Below, one piece after another: positions 37,721 to 46,672 of a DNA stretch of 49,696 nt; within the stretch, counting starts at the first letter, position 1; the number at the start of each line of letters is the position of its first letter. Location of the stretch: NCBI GenBank assembly GCA_022447555.1, contig JAKVBF010000007.1, positions 1 through 49,696 on the forward strand, written 5' to 3'. A program made the translations under genes and the position numbers. Origin of the DNA: Mariniblastus sp. (lineage in GTDB: Bacteria; Planctomycetota; Planctomycetia; Pirellulales; Pirellulaceae). The notes under the pieces are model-generated. The model made no database searches. It saw only the letters and a program-made list of their open reading frames with translations, and was not told the DNA's origin.

Positions 37721-38941
37721 ATGTCAAAAATCTTCCTAACTCTTTTCGCTGCGTGCGCTCTTTTTTGCTACTCACCTCATGTGATGGCAGGAAATATCTA
37801 CGTCGACGCAGCTGCGGTTGGTGCCAACAATGGCACAAGCTGGACGGACGCTTACACCAATATTCATGATGCGGTGGCCGACTCTAATGCAACGGCCGGC
37901 GCCGACAATATCTATGTCGCCAGCGGCTATTACGTCAGTACAGCGCCTTATGTTTTTACCGACGCTGCTACCTTCAACGGTGGCATGCTGTATGGCTTTC
38001 CAACATCGTTGGAAAATGTCTCTGGAACGTCACCTATTATGGAGGTGCAGGCGACAGATCTCGATGTGACGGGAGTCGATTTTTTCAAATCACTCTCCCA
38101 CATCGTCGCTAGCGTCAGTGGCATCCGTTTTAATAAATGCCACTTCCAGGGTGCGATCGATGGCTCTGTCAAAGCACACTGGTGCTGGCTTGTGCGGGGC
38201 GCTCAGTGCGGGTTTTACGACAATCGATCGACATGGGCAGCCGGAGGAATCATGGCTGAAGATTGCGATTTGGTTCATATCGAACAGTGTAAATTTCAGG
38301 GCAATATCACAAATGCCTATGGCGGTGCAATACAGGTCAATAACCCAAGCAGCATTGCAACGGGCGTTTTAGGTGGGCTTAAATGTGAAAATTCGACGTT
38401 TACTCGTAACAGGGCAGCGCGTGCTGGAGGGGCGATTGCAGCTAAATTAGCCACGTCAAAATTAGCCAACTCTGTCTTTCAAAGAAACCACTCTCTTTTC
38501 GGCGGAGCGATCGCCCTAGCCTGTGGACCAACGATGAACGCCGAGATGTATATGGTCAACTGCACCCTTTTTGGCAACGGCGCCAGGATTGCAGGAGGTG
38601 GCGTGATGCTTTTTGATTGGGGTGCCCACCTCGTCCAAACTGAAATTCACAACTCCATCCTCTGGCGCAATTGGGCACCGCCCGTTTCAGTTTTAATGAA
38701 GCAGGTAAACCGCCCGCCCAACATCTTTACGCACAGCTGTGTCGCAGGCTGGGGGTCACTGCCATGGCCAGGCATGGCCAATTTTGCATGGAATCCAAAC
38801 TTGATGCCCAATGGAGATGTATTGCCATTTTCACCATGCGTCGATTCAGGGGCGCCTGGAGTCAATCCAACCATGTTTGACATAACAATGGCTCCTCGAG
38901 TTCAAGGTCTCAGCATAGACATAGGCGCCTTCGAACAGTAA
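37721..38941 (+). CDS. Secreted right-handed parallel beta-helix protein
   Basis: The 406 residues start with a signal peptide (about 1-23, HVMAG). The mature protein opens with IYVDAAAVGANNGTSWTDAYTNIHDAV, the usual beginning of secreted beta-helix repeat proteins, and continues with irregular repeats such as GGAIQVN, AGGAIAAK and FGGAIALA. It ends DIGAFEQ, the conserved end of this group. Surface or extracellular; many such proteins are polysaccharide lyases or adhesins, but no catalytic residues can be named. Confidence 0.82.
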   Translation: MSKIFLTLFAACALFCYSPHVMAGNIYVDAAAVGANNGTSWTDAYTNIHDAVADSNATAGADNIYVASGYYVSTAPYVFTDAATFNGGMLYGFPTSLENVSGTSPIMEVQATDLDVTGVDFFKSLSHIVASVSGIRFNKCHFQGAIDGSVKAHWCWLVRGAQCGFYDNRSTWAAGGIMAEDCDLVHIEQCKFQGNITNAYGGAIQVNNPSSIATGVLGGLKCENSTFTRNRAARAGGAIAAKLATSKLANSVFQRNHSLFGGAIALACGPTMNAEMYMVNCTLFGNGARIAGGGVMLFDWGAHLVQTEIHNSILWRNWAPPVSVLMKQVNRPPNIFTHSCVAGWGSLPWPGMANFAWNPNLMPNGDVLPFSPCVDSGAPGVNPTMFDITMAPRVQGLSIDIGAFEQ

Positions 38942-39080
38942 AGGCAGCCCATCTTTTATCGGCCGTCACGATTGATCGGCATGTAAACAGATGCCAGGCG
39001 GGACGAACTGCTCGCCTGGCCAAACTGGTTGCCGATCAAACAGGACGATCACCATTCAATCAATTTTTTAGGAATCACTT

Positions 39081-39641
39081 ATGAACAAATTAACCCAATG
39101 CTTGCCACGCCTAATGCTCTTGGTGGCTGTGATTTTTATAAGCGGCCACTCCAGGCTATTTGCACAAGGTGGCGACGATGGATGCACCCACAAAGTGAAG
39201 GAAATCACAGTCAGTAGCTCGGACAACGGGTACTCTGTGTGGTTTCTCTTTGAGGAGAGCGGAAGTCTTCGGATCATTGGACAAGGAGATGGAACATATG
39301 ACTATGTCTACTCCGCCGTGAATATGGGTGTCAATATTCTAGAGGATTGGGATTATGGTGACCCGCTGCCCTGTCCAGGCGACGCACCTTACTACATACC
39401 GCCCGATGGGCCGGATAGCCAACCCGACGCCACACCGGAATCCCCCAATCAAACTCCCCCGGTGGACTCCTCGCTGCCTGGCCTAAACCTGCCTGGGTCG
39501 AATCCAGACGATGCTTACGAACCTGCGGACTATCTGACTGTAGAAGACGTTTATCTCGATAGTGACCCAGGCGGTTACAAAATTCTTGGTGATGGGGATA
39601 ACGAAGGGCGGAGGCAGAAAGGCTATTTTCGCGACCGCTAA
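39081..39641 (+). CDS. Small secreted Pro/Asp-rich protein of unknown function
   Basis: This 186-residue protein has a signal peptide (about 1-29, ending LFAQ). After a short globular part with Cys35 (DDGCTHKVKE) it becomes very acidic and rich in Pro, Asp and Gly, with the Cys-containing PCPGDAPYYIPPDGPDSQP in the middle. No family recognised. It follows the beta-helix gene by 139 bases and is closed by a strong terminator at 39673-39701. Confidence 0.65.
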   Translation: MNKLTQCLPRLMLLVAVIFISGHSRLFAQGGDDGCTHKVKEITVSSSDNGYSVWFLFEESGSLRIIGQGDGTYDYVYSAVNMGVNILEDWDYGDPLPCPGDAPYYIPPDGPDSQPDATPESPNQTPPVDSSLPGLNLPGSNPDDAYEPADYLTVEDVYLDSDPGGYKILGDGDNEGRRQKGYFRDR

Positions 39642-39672
39642 ACCAGGCAAAAAAATTTAAATCAAGCTCACG

Positions 39673-39701
39673 AAAAAGGGAGCCGATCCGGCTCCCTTTT
39701 T
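39673..39701. terminator. Strong bidirectional terminator
   Basis: A thirteen-base-pair perfect hairpin: AAAAAGGGAGCCG (39673-39685), loop ATC, CGGCTCCCTTTTT (39689-39701). With T runs on both strands it can end transcription in both directions, serving the + gene ending at 39641 and a minus gene ending at 39737. Confidence 0.95.
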
Positions 39702-39736
39702 CTTACGAACCTAAGGTCCTCGTAGACTCATCGGCA

Positions 39737-40081
39737 TCACGTTGAACGCCTGCGATCGCGTTCGTCCGCCGCTGTGGTTGTTCGGGGTTGTGCCCGTCGG
39801 CAAACATATTGATCGCCCTCAAACAATCGCACAAACTCCCACTCCTCGGACGCCCAAAACAGTGACCCGATCGACGCCAGCAAAATCAATCCGGCCACCA
39901 CGGCAGGATGAACTCGCTCGATCCCTCGCTTTGCACACGTCGCGTCGGGCTGGTTCCAGAGTGCGCTATCCTGCCACCCCATCCGTGTTTTGCGCCAGGT
40001 AGAGTCTTCAACGGCTCCATGCGGAGCGTCCTGCTTCGGTGCAGATACAGCCAAAGAAACGACCGACACAGAACCGCTCAT
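39737..40081 (-). CDS. Possible small membrane protein
   Basis: The frame is open from 40294; the Met at 40081 gives 114 residues beginning MSGSVSVVSL. It has a central Trp-containing stretch (TWRKTRMGWQDSALW) and one hydrophobic helix (VHPAVVAGLILLASIGSLFW). The bidirectional terminator 36 bases after its stop supports a real minus-strand gene. The last 30 codons in this frame (Arg/Thr-rich) look less protein-like than the alternative frames there, so a frameshift or other true end is possible. No family recognised. Confidence 0.5.
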   Translation of the reverse strand: MSGSVSVVSLAVSAPKQDAPHGAVEDSTWRKTRMGWQDSALWNQPDATCAKRGIERVHPAVVAGLILLASIGSLFWASEEWEFVRLFEGDQYVCRRAQPRTTTAADERDRRRST

Positions 40082-40536
40082 GGAAACCCAAAAAACAAGC
40101 AGCCATCGACAAAAATGTCTCAGGGGAAATATCTTCACCGAAAATGAAACCTCAATGCAATCGATCACAAAAAACCTAATGCACTTTAGATGCAAATTGT
40201 GTTCCAGTTTTTTTTCTCTGTTACACCGAGCCGCATGCTGCCTTCTCACGACATCCTCAGCTAGTCGGCGTTGCAAAAATTCACCAAATACCAAACCGTA
40301 ATATTTGCCCCCACCGGCACATCCCGTAAAATCCAGCCGTGGTGATCACGGCGGTGCTGTTTTAGGTGCTCACCACCTGGTATCGAAATTCTGCCGCGAG
40401 CCAAGCCGTTTTGATTTAATGGTATGATGAATGCTCTTGTTTACACCTAGCCGAACCGGTGCGCTCCCGAACTCCCGTGCAGCCGGCGAAATCGCCCAGC
40501 CCTATTTCAGCCCCGTAACTATCTTTGTCGAGCCTG
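40082..40536. other. Intergenic region upstream of the TPR gene
   Basis: These 455 bases show no certain gene. They contain an inverted repeat GCCGTG (40336-40341) / CACGGC (40347-40352) with a five-base spacer, a possible operator, and a TATGAT at about 40424 without a matching -35 box. Confidence 0.4.
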
Positions 40537-41103
40537 ATGATGACATGTGCCGAACGCGTTCGCCGACAACAATTAATTCAGACGGCTGAGGGCTATCTTG
40601 ATTTAGCCATGGTTTTAGACGATTGCCTTCCGTTAGACCTCTTGCATCGTTATAAGCTGGCTGAACTTTCGATCGCCTGTTTGTCTCAGGTCTGCAAACC
40701 GGAGGGCCACGAGCCTTACATCCTATTTCTCAAAGGCCAAGCCGCAAGACTGGCTGAACGGTACAATGAGTCCATCGGTTTTCTACAGCAATCTTCACGA
40801 CTGGACCCTGACAACATTCATGCAAATCTAGCGCTGGGGTGGTGTTACAAGCGGATCGATCGCCTTGATTTGGCAATTGAAACCATGGAGCTCGCCGTTG
40901 AGATTGACAACGACAGCGCCATCGCCCATTACAACTTGGCTTGCTACTGGGCGCTCGCGAATCAACCCAAAACAGCCGTGCTGCACTTGTCTCACGCATT
41001 TTCACTCAACCCGGATTATCGAAATTACGTTTCCGATGAACCCGACTTCAACGCCATCCGCAACGACGTCGACTTTCTGGAACTAACCAGCATCCCCGTC
41101 TAG
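40537..41103 (+). CDS. TPR-repeat protein
   Basis: The frame begins at a TTG (40525), but the ATG at 40537 is the more likely start, giving 188 residues. At least three TPR units can be seen from about residue 60 to 160: EPYILFLKGQAARLAERYNESIGFL, NIHANLALGWCYKRIDRLDLAIETM and SAIAHYNLACYWALANQPKTAVLHL. It ends DEPDFNAIRNDVDFLEL, a common ending for such proteins. It likely acts as a scaffold; partner unknown. No signal peptide, so cytoplasmic. Confidence 0.8.
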   Translation: MMTCAERVRRQQLIQTAEGYLDLAMVLDDCLPLDLLHRYKLAELSIACLSQVCKPEGHEPYILFLKGQAARLAERYNESIGFLQQSSRLDPDNIHANLALGWCYKRIDRLDLAIETMELAVEIDNDSAIAHYNLACYWALANQPKTAVLHLSHAFSLNPDYRNYVSDEPDFNAIRNDVDFLELTSIPV

Positions 41104-41263
41104 GGAGCGAGGCTTCTGGCGGGCAAAAAAGATTCCTCTATTTGGCCGGCCCAGCAAGGGTGTTTTTGGTTAATTGTTTCACGAGCCGGAGAGACGTCAT
41201 TCAATCAGCCACAGAATCATCACCGACTCTTTAAGTTTCTTTTTGAATTCGGTTTTTTGTTGA

Positions 41264-42368
41264 TTAGGGACCCTCGGATTTGACTCGCCAGTTTAAAAAG
41301 GCGTCCAGAAAACCCTGAATTTCACCATTTAGCACTTTGTTGAAATCTCCCATCGAAAACCCGGTCCTCGCATCTTTAACTCGCTGGTCAGGGTGTAAGA
41401 AATAGTTTCGAATTTGAGAGCCAAAACCAACCCTCGCTTTATCCTTGTACTTAGCCGCTTCCTCAGCTTCCCTTTTTTCATCCTCGAGCCTAGCAATTTG
41501 CGCGCGTAACATCTTCCAAGCTTGGGCCCGGTTTTTATGCTGGCTCCGCTCAGACTGGCATTGAACAACAATCCCCGAAGGCTGGTGTGTTAGCCGCACA
41601 GCGCTGTCCGTTTTATTGACATGCTGGCCACCGGCACCACTCGCCCGGTAGGTGTCTGTTTTGACATCCTTTTCGTCAATTTCAATTTCCTCGGAATCGG
41701 ACACCTCAGGCGAAACATCTACGGCGGCAAAGCTTGTCTGGCGTTTACCCTCTGAGTTGAATGGGCTAATCCGCACCAGACGATGCATCCCTTTTTCTCC
41801 CTTAAGGTATCCGTAGGCCATCGGCCCTCGAATGGCGACCGTTGCATTGTTAATGCCCGCTTCATCGTTATCACTGCGGTCGATCAGCACCACGCTGTAG
41901 TCATTTTGCGTCGCCCATTGGCTGTACATCCTCAACATCATGGCTGCCCAGTCGTTGGCGTCGGTGCCGCCATCCCGTGCATAAATCGTCAGCATCGCAC
42001 CACATTGATCATGAGGCCCGTTCAATAACGACTTTAATTCCAAGTCATCCAGCTGGCCCTCTAGGTTGCTCACCTCACAACGAACCTCCGCTTCGATATC
42101 CGGATCCTCGTCTGCCATTTCCAGCAGCGCTTCTAAGTCTGAACCAACCGCTAACATTTCAGTCATCGGGCCGACGATGGATTTTACTGCCTTCAGGCTG
42201 CTCACAATCGATTGAGCTTTTTCCTGATTATCCCAGAACCCCGCTGCCGCCATCTGGTTTTCGATCGCGGCTTCCTCTTTCAGCTTGCCGTCGTAGTCAA
42301 AGACTGTCTCGTAATTGGGTGATTCGCTGGCGGATCTGCTTAGAGCGTTCTACAAGTTCGGAGTCCAT
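41264..42368 (-). CDS. prfB: Peptide chain release factor 2, made by programmed +1 frameshift
   Basis: RF2 frees proteins at UGA and UAA stop codons. The gene is in two frames: ATG at 42368 opens 23 codons ending in a TGA at 42297-42299, in the exact slip sequence CTTTGAC. A +1 shift there continues as GACTACGACGGC into the long frame. The joined product has 367 residues, normal for RF2. The long part has the stop-recognition SPF motif (RISPFNSEG) and the GGQ catalytic motif (SGAGGQHVNKTDSAVR). The Shine-Dalgarno-like AGGGGG that usually lies before the slip site is absent (CGAGACAGT instead). The TGA is therefore regulatory, not a defect. Confidence 0.95.
42297..42303 (-). promoter_or_regulatory. 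RF2 autoregulatory frameshift site CTTTGAC
   Basis: On the minus strand the bases CTTTGAC cover the last sense codon CTT, the in-frame TGA and the following C, the classical site where low RF2 lets the ribosome slip +1. The site is seen directly; the feedback mechanism is established for RF2 genes. Confidence 0.93.
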
Positions 42369-42671
42369 TTAATTTTCCTTTGCGGTTTAGGGTACGGAAA
42401 TGATAACCCGAAACGGGCGGCGTCCAAATGAGGGATGCGATAGCAATCTCAAGGGCTATCGGTGGCGAGGACCACGTTCTTCTTCGGCTTGCTTCATTCG
42501 ATGGAATTCGGTCTCGCTTTTTCTCATGTTCCACGCGGGTTTTGCTGTGAGCGAATATCTAAAAAGCTTGCGAGCGTATAAACTACAGGCTACTTTATGA
42601 ATCAAAACCAACGATCTTCATCAATGACTGTTGGTTTTGAAGTCGATCCCATCAACTCCCGAGCCCCAGCC

Positions 42672-43439
42672 ATGCTTGCCAAACGCGTGATCCCATGTCT
42701 GGATGTCGATCAAGGTCGCGTTGTCAAAGGGACGAAATTTGTCAATCTCGTAGATGCGGGTGACCCCGTCGAAGTCGCTCGACGGTATCAAGAAGAGGGT
42801 GCGGACGAGTTAGTCTTTTTAGATATTAACGCCAGCCACGAGGGGCGTGATTTAATGGTCGACGTGCTGCAACGCACAGCAGATCAAGTTTTCATGCCGC
42901 TGACTGTTGGCGGCGGCATTCGCTCGCTGGACGATATCCGCAGGATGCTCAATGCAGGCTGTGACAAGGTTTCCATCAACTCGGCGGCCTGTCGTGAACC
43001 TGAGTTGATCCGCCAAGCAGCAAAACGATTCGGTAGCCAGTGTATCACCGTCAACATTGATCCAAAACGAGTCCACCGAGCGGGTCGAGAGGTTTGGGAA
43101 GTCCATGTGAACGGCGGCCGCGTACCGACCGGGCTGGAGGCGCTTGAGTGGGCTAAAAAGGTCGAAAAACAGGGGGCTGGAGAGATCATTTTGACCTGCA
43201 TGGACCGAGATGGGACATGTGACGGTTATGATCTGGAGATGACCCGGGCGGTGGCTGAGGCTGTTCAGATTCCGGTTGTTGCCAGCGGAGGAGCCGGAAA
43301 ACCGGAACATCTGGCACAGGTTGTGACCGAAGGTGGTGCAAGTGCGGCACTTGCTGCCAGCATCTTCCACTTTGGCCAGTATACAATAGAAGAGACAAAA
43401 CAACTGATGGCCGGGCGGGGCATCCCAGTGAGACTGTGA
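42672..43439 (+). CDS. hisF: Imidazole glycerol phosphate synthase cyclase subunit HisF
   Basis: HisF uses ammonia from HisH to close the imidazole ring in histidine synthesis. With the ATG at 42672 the protein has 255 residues, begins [12 protein letters not shown] and places the catalytic Asp at position 11 as in the family; the second catalytic Asp lies in [11 protein letters not shown]. The frame is open to an ATG at 42597, adding 25 residues that lack family resemblance. Phosphate-binding parts VGGGIRS and VASGGAG are present. hisH and hisA are not in this window. Confidence 0.94.
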   Translation: MLAKRVIPCLDVDQGRVVKGTKFVNLVDAGDPVEVARRYQEEGADELVFLDINASHEGRDLMVDVLQRTADQVFMPLTVGGGIRSLDDIRRMLNAGCDKVSINSAACREPELIRQAAKRFGSQCITVNIDPKRVHRAGREVWEVHVNGGRVPTGLEALEWAKKVEKQGAGEIILTCMDRDGTCDGYDLEMTRAVAEAVQIPVVASGGAGKPEHLAQVVTEGGASAALAASIFHFGQYTIEETKQLMAGRGIPVRL

Positions 43440-43687
43440 CCCGCTCGGATCGAAACCCCAAGGATTTGCCGGCTGATTTCGTGAAATTCCAGTGTATCGT
43501 TAGTTGTTTTGGGTGATAATTCAGAGACTGTCTTGTCTAAATCGATTGGACTCATGGCGGTTCTGGGATGTTCGATAATAATGGCTTTTATTAGAGGCCC
43601 GTTTGAGGTTGCTCAATCGGCTGCCTCTGGCTGTTAAAAACCAAGACTTTCCTGCAGCCAAAAGGTTCCGCAACGGAGAAATAGATA

Positions 43688-44896
43688 GTGAAGTCCAAGA
43701 AACCTGAAACCAACGGCAATGTGGCTGATAGTGAAATCCAGTCGGCAGCTACGGCCTCTACAGAGGAAATGGTCGCCCGGTTTACCAAGCAACGCGAAGA
43801 GCTAGAAGTCGACCGGTACTTTCGAGCGCTGGTCAAACTGGAAGGAAGCGACCTTCACATGAAAGTGGGGCAACCACCCATTATTCGTGTCCACGGCACA
43901 CTCAAGCCGTTGAATCGAGGCCCCGTCACAGCCGAAGAGATGACCCGACTTCTGTTCCCAATGATGACTCAGCGCTCTCGGGAAATATTTGACAAGGAAG
44001 GTGGCTCCGACTTTGCCTACACCATCGAGCTGGATGGTGTAACCTGGCGTTTCCGCGTCAACATGCTCCAACAATTGGGACGCTTGGGATTGGTGGCTCG
44101 TCGTGTGAACAATTTTATCCCAGATTTTGAGGGCTTGCATTTGCCGCCTGTTATGGAGTCGCTATGCCACTACGACCAAGGAATGATTTTACTGGCAGGT
44201 GTAACCGGATCTGGCAAAAGCACGACAATCGCTTCGATGTTGAACTACATCAACCGAAACTACATCAAACACATCCTGACGCTTGAAGACCCAGTCGAGT
44301 TTGTTTTTAAAGACGAAAAGTGCTTGATCAACCAGCGCGAAGTTGGAATTGATGTCGTGGACTTTTCGGTCGGCATGAAGCATGCCGTTCGGGAAGATCC
44401 CGATATCATTCTGGTGGGTGAGTTGCGAGACGAAGAAACGTTCATGACGGCCATCAATGCCGCCGAAACCGGGCACTTGGTGTTTGGTACCATTCACGCC
44501 TCAACGTCACCCTCGACGATTGGGCGTATTTTGGATCTGTTCCCCGAAGATATGCACAGTGCGATTCGGAGCGCCATTTCGATGAATATGAAGGCGATTG
44601 TTGCCCAAAAGTTGCTTAAATCGATCAAGCCGGGTGTCGGTCGCGTACCGACCTGTGAGGTCATGACGTTTAACCCAACTGTTCGCAAGCTCGTACTGGA
44701 AGAGGGCGACCACAAACTGGCCGATGCGATTCGAATTGGCGAAGAAGAGGGCATGCAGGACTTTACGAAAAGCCTAAAAGATCTGATTGATCAAGAGTTG
44801 ATTGATCGTCCGACCGCCTTCCAGGTCGCTCCTAATAAAGAGTCGCTCAAGATGCGTCTCAAGGGAATCAACGTATCGCAACCCGGAATCCTTTAA
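43688..44896 (+). CDS. pilT: PilT-like secretion/retraction ATPase
   Basis: The GTG start at 43688 is preceded by GGAGAAA. After a 50-residue variable leader comes a PilT-type ATPase: the N-terminal PAS-like part with GSDLHMKVGQPPIIRVHG, intact Walker A GVTGSGKST (Lys177), Asp box ILTLEDPVEF, Walker B ILVGELRD (Glu245), and His box TGHLVFGTIHAS. PilT proteins power pilus retraction or related membrane machines as hexamers. Its TAA stop overlaps the next ATG (TAATG at 44894-44898), so translation of the two is probably coupled. No pilin or pilus assembly genes are in view. Confidence 0.92.
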   Translation: MKSKKPETNGNVADSEIQSAATASTEEMVARFTKQREELEVDRYFRALVKLEGSDLHMKVGQPPIIRVHGTLKPLNRGPVTAEEMTRLLFPMMTQRSREIFDKEGGSDFAYTIELDGVTWRFRVNMLQQLGRLGLVARRVNNFIPDFEGLHLPPVMESLCHYDQGMILLAGVTGSGKSTTIASMLNYINRNYIKHILTLEDPVEFVFKDEKCLINQREVGIDVVDFSVGMKHAVREDPDIILVGELRDEETFMTAINAAETGHLVFGTIHASTSPSTIGRILDLFPEDMHSAIRSAISMNMKAIVAQKLLKSIKPGVGRVPTCEVMTFNPTVRKLVLEEGDHKLADAIRIGEEEGMQDFTKSLKDLIDQELIDRPTAFQVAPNKESLKMRLKGINVSQPGIL

Positions 44897-46647
44897 TGCC
44901 CCGTTGTTTTTTGATTGCACTTGTCGCAACTGCTCATGTCGCCTTCTGCTCTAGCAGCGTCTCTGCTCAGGGCTTATTGGCGCAAACCTATTCACAGCAA
45001 CAACCGGGTGCGTACCTGTCTTGGTGGAAACTACTGATCGTTGTTGGTTTGTTCTTAGCCTGGGTTAAAATGACCGACTGGATGAACAAAGACGGGATGA
45101 AAATAGGTGAGGCGACTCTTTTAAAACCCGAGGTCTGGAACCCCATCTCCATTGGTTGCATGTTGGTTGGTTTTTGGTGTGCCATTTCTGTTCCGATTTT
45201 CTGGGCGGGCTTACCGATATACGTCATCGCAGTGTTCACGCCGTTTTTGATCTACTTCTTCCAGCGTCGAAGTAAAATTAGAACCAGTCCTGGAATCGCC
45301 AATAAGCTTCGAGCGGGTCCCAATGAGCCTGCTTTTGAAACTCTTGTTCAGGACGAAGGGGCGCCTGTCACCTTCAAAGCTGCCGGAAGCGGCACGGAGA
45401 GCCAAGCAAACCTAATACGAGCAAGACAGAACGGCGAGGCGTTTCAGCGATTGAAATCTACGGTGATGGATGGATTCAAACAACGGGCCGATGTTTTAAT
45501 GATGGACTACACCCGAGACATAGTGAAGTCTCAGTTGCTCATTGACGGCACCTGGCACGCCTTGGAGCCCATGGACCGGGAAGCGGGTGATACCATGCTC
45601 ATTAGTCTAAAGTGTCTAGCCGGAGCAAACCCTGTGGATCGCCGCAGTCGGCAGCAGGGCCAGTTCCGAGCCATCATTGATGACGAGAAGCTGGGCTTTG
45701 ATTTTCTGAGCCAAGGCGTGCCAACCGGAGAGCGCGTTCAGCTCAAGTTTCTAGCCTCGAAAAAAGCCGATTTAACACTCTCTCAGTTGGGCATGTGGCC
45801 CGATATGGTTCGAAATTTATCCCACCTCCTGACCCAACCAGGTTTGGTAATTATTTCCGGACCGCCTCGCCAAGGGCTTTCAACGACATGGCGAGGAGCC
45901 ATGCTTGCATGTGATCGAATCACTCGCGACTGGGTCAGTATTTTAGATGAAAACGAAGAAGAAACCGTGATTGAGAACATCAAGCCCTACCGGTTTAATG
46001 CTGCGGCAGGAGAGTCGCCGGCAACTAGCCTTCGGCAGCTTCTGCTTTCTCAGCCCGATGCCTTGGTCGTCCCCAACCTCGTCAACAGCGAAACGCTGGA
46101 CATGCTTACCGACCAGGTGGTTAACCATGAAAAAACGGTCGTCACCCAAATCCCCGCAAACAACGCCGCCGAGGCGCTGCTTCGTTTATACCGAATAGCT
46201 GGCGACAAAAAACGATTTACCCAGGCCGTGACGGCGATCACTGGACAGCGTCTTTCTCGGCGACTGTGCGATACGTGCAAGGTCTCCATCACGGTCCAAC
46301 CGAAGTTAATTCAACAGTTAGGCGGCGACCCGCGAAAGCAAAACTCTCTCTTCAACCCTTACGTACTCCCCCCTCCTGAGAAGCAGGTTGACGAAGAGGG
46401 CAAGCCGATGTTGATGGTGCCTTGCGCCACATGCGCTGGGATTGGCTACATCGGGCGGATTGCCATCTATGAAATGATTACCGTCAAGGACTCGCTTAGA
46501 AAAACTCTTTTAGAACGACCTTCCGTCGAGGCAATCAGCCAAGCTGCCCAAAAATCGGGCGCCCCATCTCTGGCGGCCAATGGTTACAAGTTGGCGTTGC
46601 TGGGGATCACCTCTGTTAACGAAGTCCAGCGTGCGCTCAAAAGCTAA
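44896..46647 (+). CDS. Membrane-anchored PilB/GspE-like pseudo-ATPase
   Basis: This 583-residue protein has a signal-like N-terminus (about 1-25, ending SAQ), then two to three hydrophobic helices (about 48-115), an unusual feature for this normally cytoplasmic family. Residues about 175-575 follow the PilB/GspE plan: N-terminal subdomain, nucleotide-binding domain, zinc cysteines CDTC and CATC, and the end GYIGRIAIYEMI. But Walker A reads GPPRQGLST, with Leu328 in place of the essential Lys, Walker B lacks its Glu (LVVPNLVNS), and the His box is altered. ATP hydrolysis is therefore unlikely. It overlaps pilT by one base. Confidence 0.85.
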   Translation: MPRCFLIALVATAHVAFCSSSVSAQGLLAQTYSQQQPGAYLSWWKLLIVVGLFLAWVKMTDWMNKDGMKIGEATLLKPEVWNPISIGCMLVGFWCAISVPIFWAGLPIYVIAVFTPFLIYFFQRRSKIRTSPGIANKLRAGPNEPAFETLVQDEGAPVTFKAAGSGTESQANLIRARQNGEAFQRLKSTVMDGFKQRADVLMMDYTRDIVKSQLLIDGTWHALEPMDREAGDTMLISLKCLAGANPVDRRSRQQGQFRAIIDDEKLGFDFLSQGVPTGERVQLKFLASKKADLTLSQLGMWPDMVRNLSHLLTQPGLVIISGPPRQGLSTTWRGAMLACDRITRDWVSILDENEEETVIENIKPYRFNAAAGESPATSLRQLLLSQPDALVVPNLVNSETLDMLTDQVVNHEKTVVTQIPANNAAEALLRLYRIAGDKKRFTQAVTAITGQRLSRRLCDTCKVSITVQPKLIQQLGGDPRKQNSLFNPYVLPPPEKQVDEEGKPMLMVPCATCAGIGYIGRIAIYEMITVKDSLRKTLLERPSVEAISQAAQKSGAPSLAANGYKLALLGITSVNEVQRALKS

Positions 46648-46672
46648 GTCACCCGCCAGATAGTAAAAGCAA

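Noticed and set aside
42297-42299. In-frame TGA near the prfB start suggesting a pseudogene
   Set aside because: It lies in the exact CTTTGAC slip site used by RF2 genes, and the +1 frame continues a complete protein.
42597-42671. Longer HisF start
   Set aside because: The 25 extra residues have no family resemblance; the ATG at 42672 puts the catalytic Asp at position 11.
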